Assembly (NCBI GenBank): GCA_964559125.1
Contig: CAZLGW010000075.1
Coordinates: forward strand, 1 to 12,187
Direction of reading: 5' to 3'
Origin: Ravibacter sp964559125
GTDB lineage: Bacteria; Bacteroidota; Bacteroidia; Cytophagales; Spirosomataceae
DNA: 12,187 nt
The notes beneath the pieces were generated by a model. That model searched no databases. It was not told the DNA's origin and was given only the letters and a program-made list of their open reading frames with translations. Numbering within the stretch: the stretch's first letter is position 1; each line of letters starts with the position of its first letter. Below, in pieces: positions 12,149 through 12,187 of this stretch. The translations under genes and the position numbers were made by a program.

Positions 12149-12187
12149 CAATGTACCAATATTGGCAATTAGGAATGTACCAAAAAT
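12133..12187. mobile_element. Probable insertion-sequence end (IS21-like layout) interrupting the mscS-like gene
   Basis: Where mscS homology stops, the sequence begins TGTAGTCGG. It then shows AATGTACCAA twice, at 12150-12159 and 12174-12183, exactly 24 bases apart, separated by ATTGGCAATT-containing DNA. A TGT terminus with multiple internal repeats is the layout of IS21-family ends. No transposase is inside the window. The insertion point within the mscS Pro codon is estimated as 12131-12133. Confidence 0.58.

Overview
The window looks like chromosomal DNA from a member of the Bacteroidota, probably near the Chitinophagaceae/Sphingobacteriia. This is inferred from protein content: a BshA bacillithiol enzyme, a UbiA-type prenyltransferase of the Bacteroidota kind, a NagZ-serine hydrolase fusion and a DUF4230 protein. 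It also fits the near absence of Shine-Dalgarno sequences and the presence of TAnnTTTG-type -7 boxes. The species cannot be named from this sequence.

Left part (1-5196). The last 23 codons of an RND-efflux outer membrane protein enter from the left. They are followed by a CmoA-type carboxy-SAM synthase and an integral-membrane isoprenylcysteine-methyltransferase-like protein. The latter overlaps tail-to-tail with bshA, which runs the other way. A divergent rightward group follows: a UbiA prenyltransferase, a secreted DUF3108/TapB-like protein and purN, the last two only one base apart. A perfect 28-bp palindrome closes this group.

Middle part (5193-10436). A 985-residue lipidless secreted fusion (NagZ-type GH3 plus class-C beta-lactamase-fold serine hydrolase) is read leftward. 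A membrane-anchored DUF4230 protein and a glutamine-synthetase-superfamily ligase are read rightward. The ligase lacks recognisable ammonium-loop and adenylylation signatures, so it may glutamylate an amine other than ammonia.

Right part (10437-12187). Base composition turns sharply AT-rich over a CPBP intramembrane protease gene. That gene lies in what looks like a cassette, with related GTTRTRTAC-type core sequences on both sides. After it come structured spacer DNA, a tiny membrane ORF broken (or programmed) at an A AAA AAG heptamer, and an MscS-type channel gene. The channel gene is cut off in its cytoplasmic domain by what looks like the end of an insertion sequence with repeated internal motifs.

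The most unusual structure is a family of octamer repeats (consensus about TYGTCTMA, period exactly 8). They sit immediately before the start codons of three unrelated genes (3897, 8337, 9057), with a weaker version before a fourth (8150, minus strand). A 42-bp palindromic element appears to have inserted into one of these tracts with a 3-bp duplication. No rRNA, tRNA or CRISPR array was seen.
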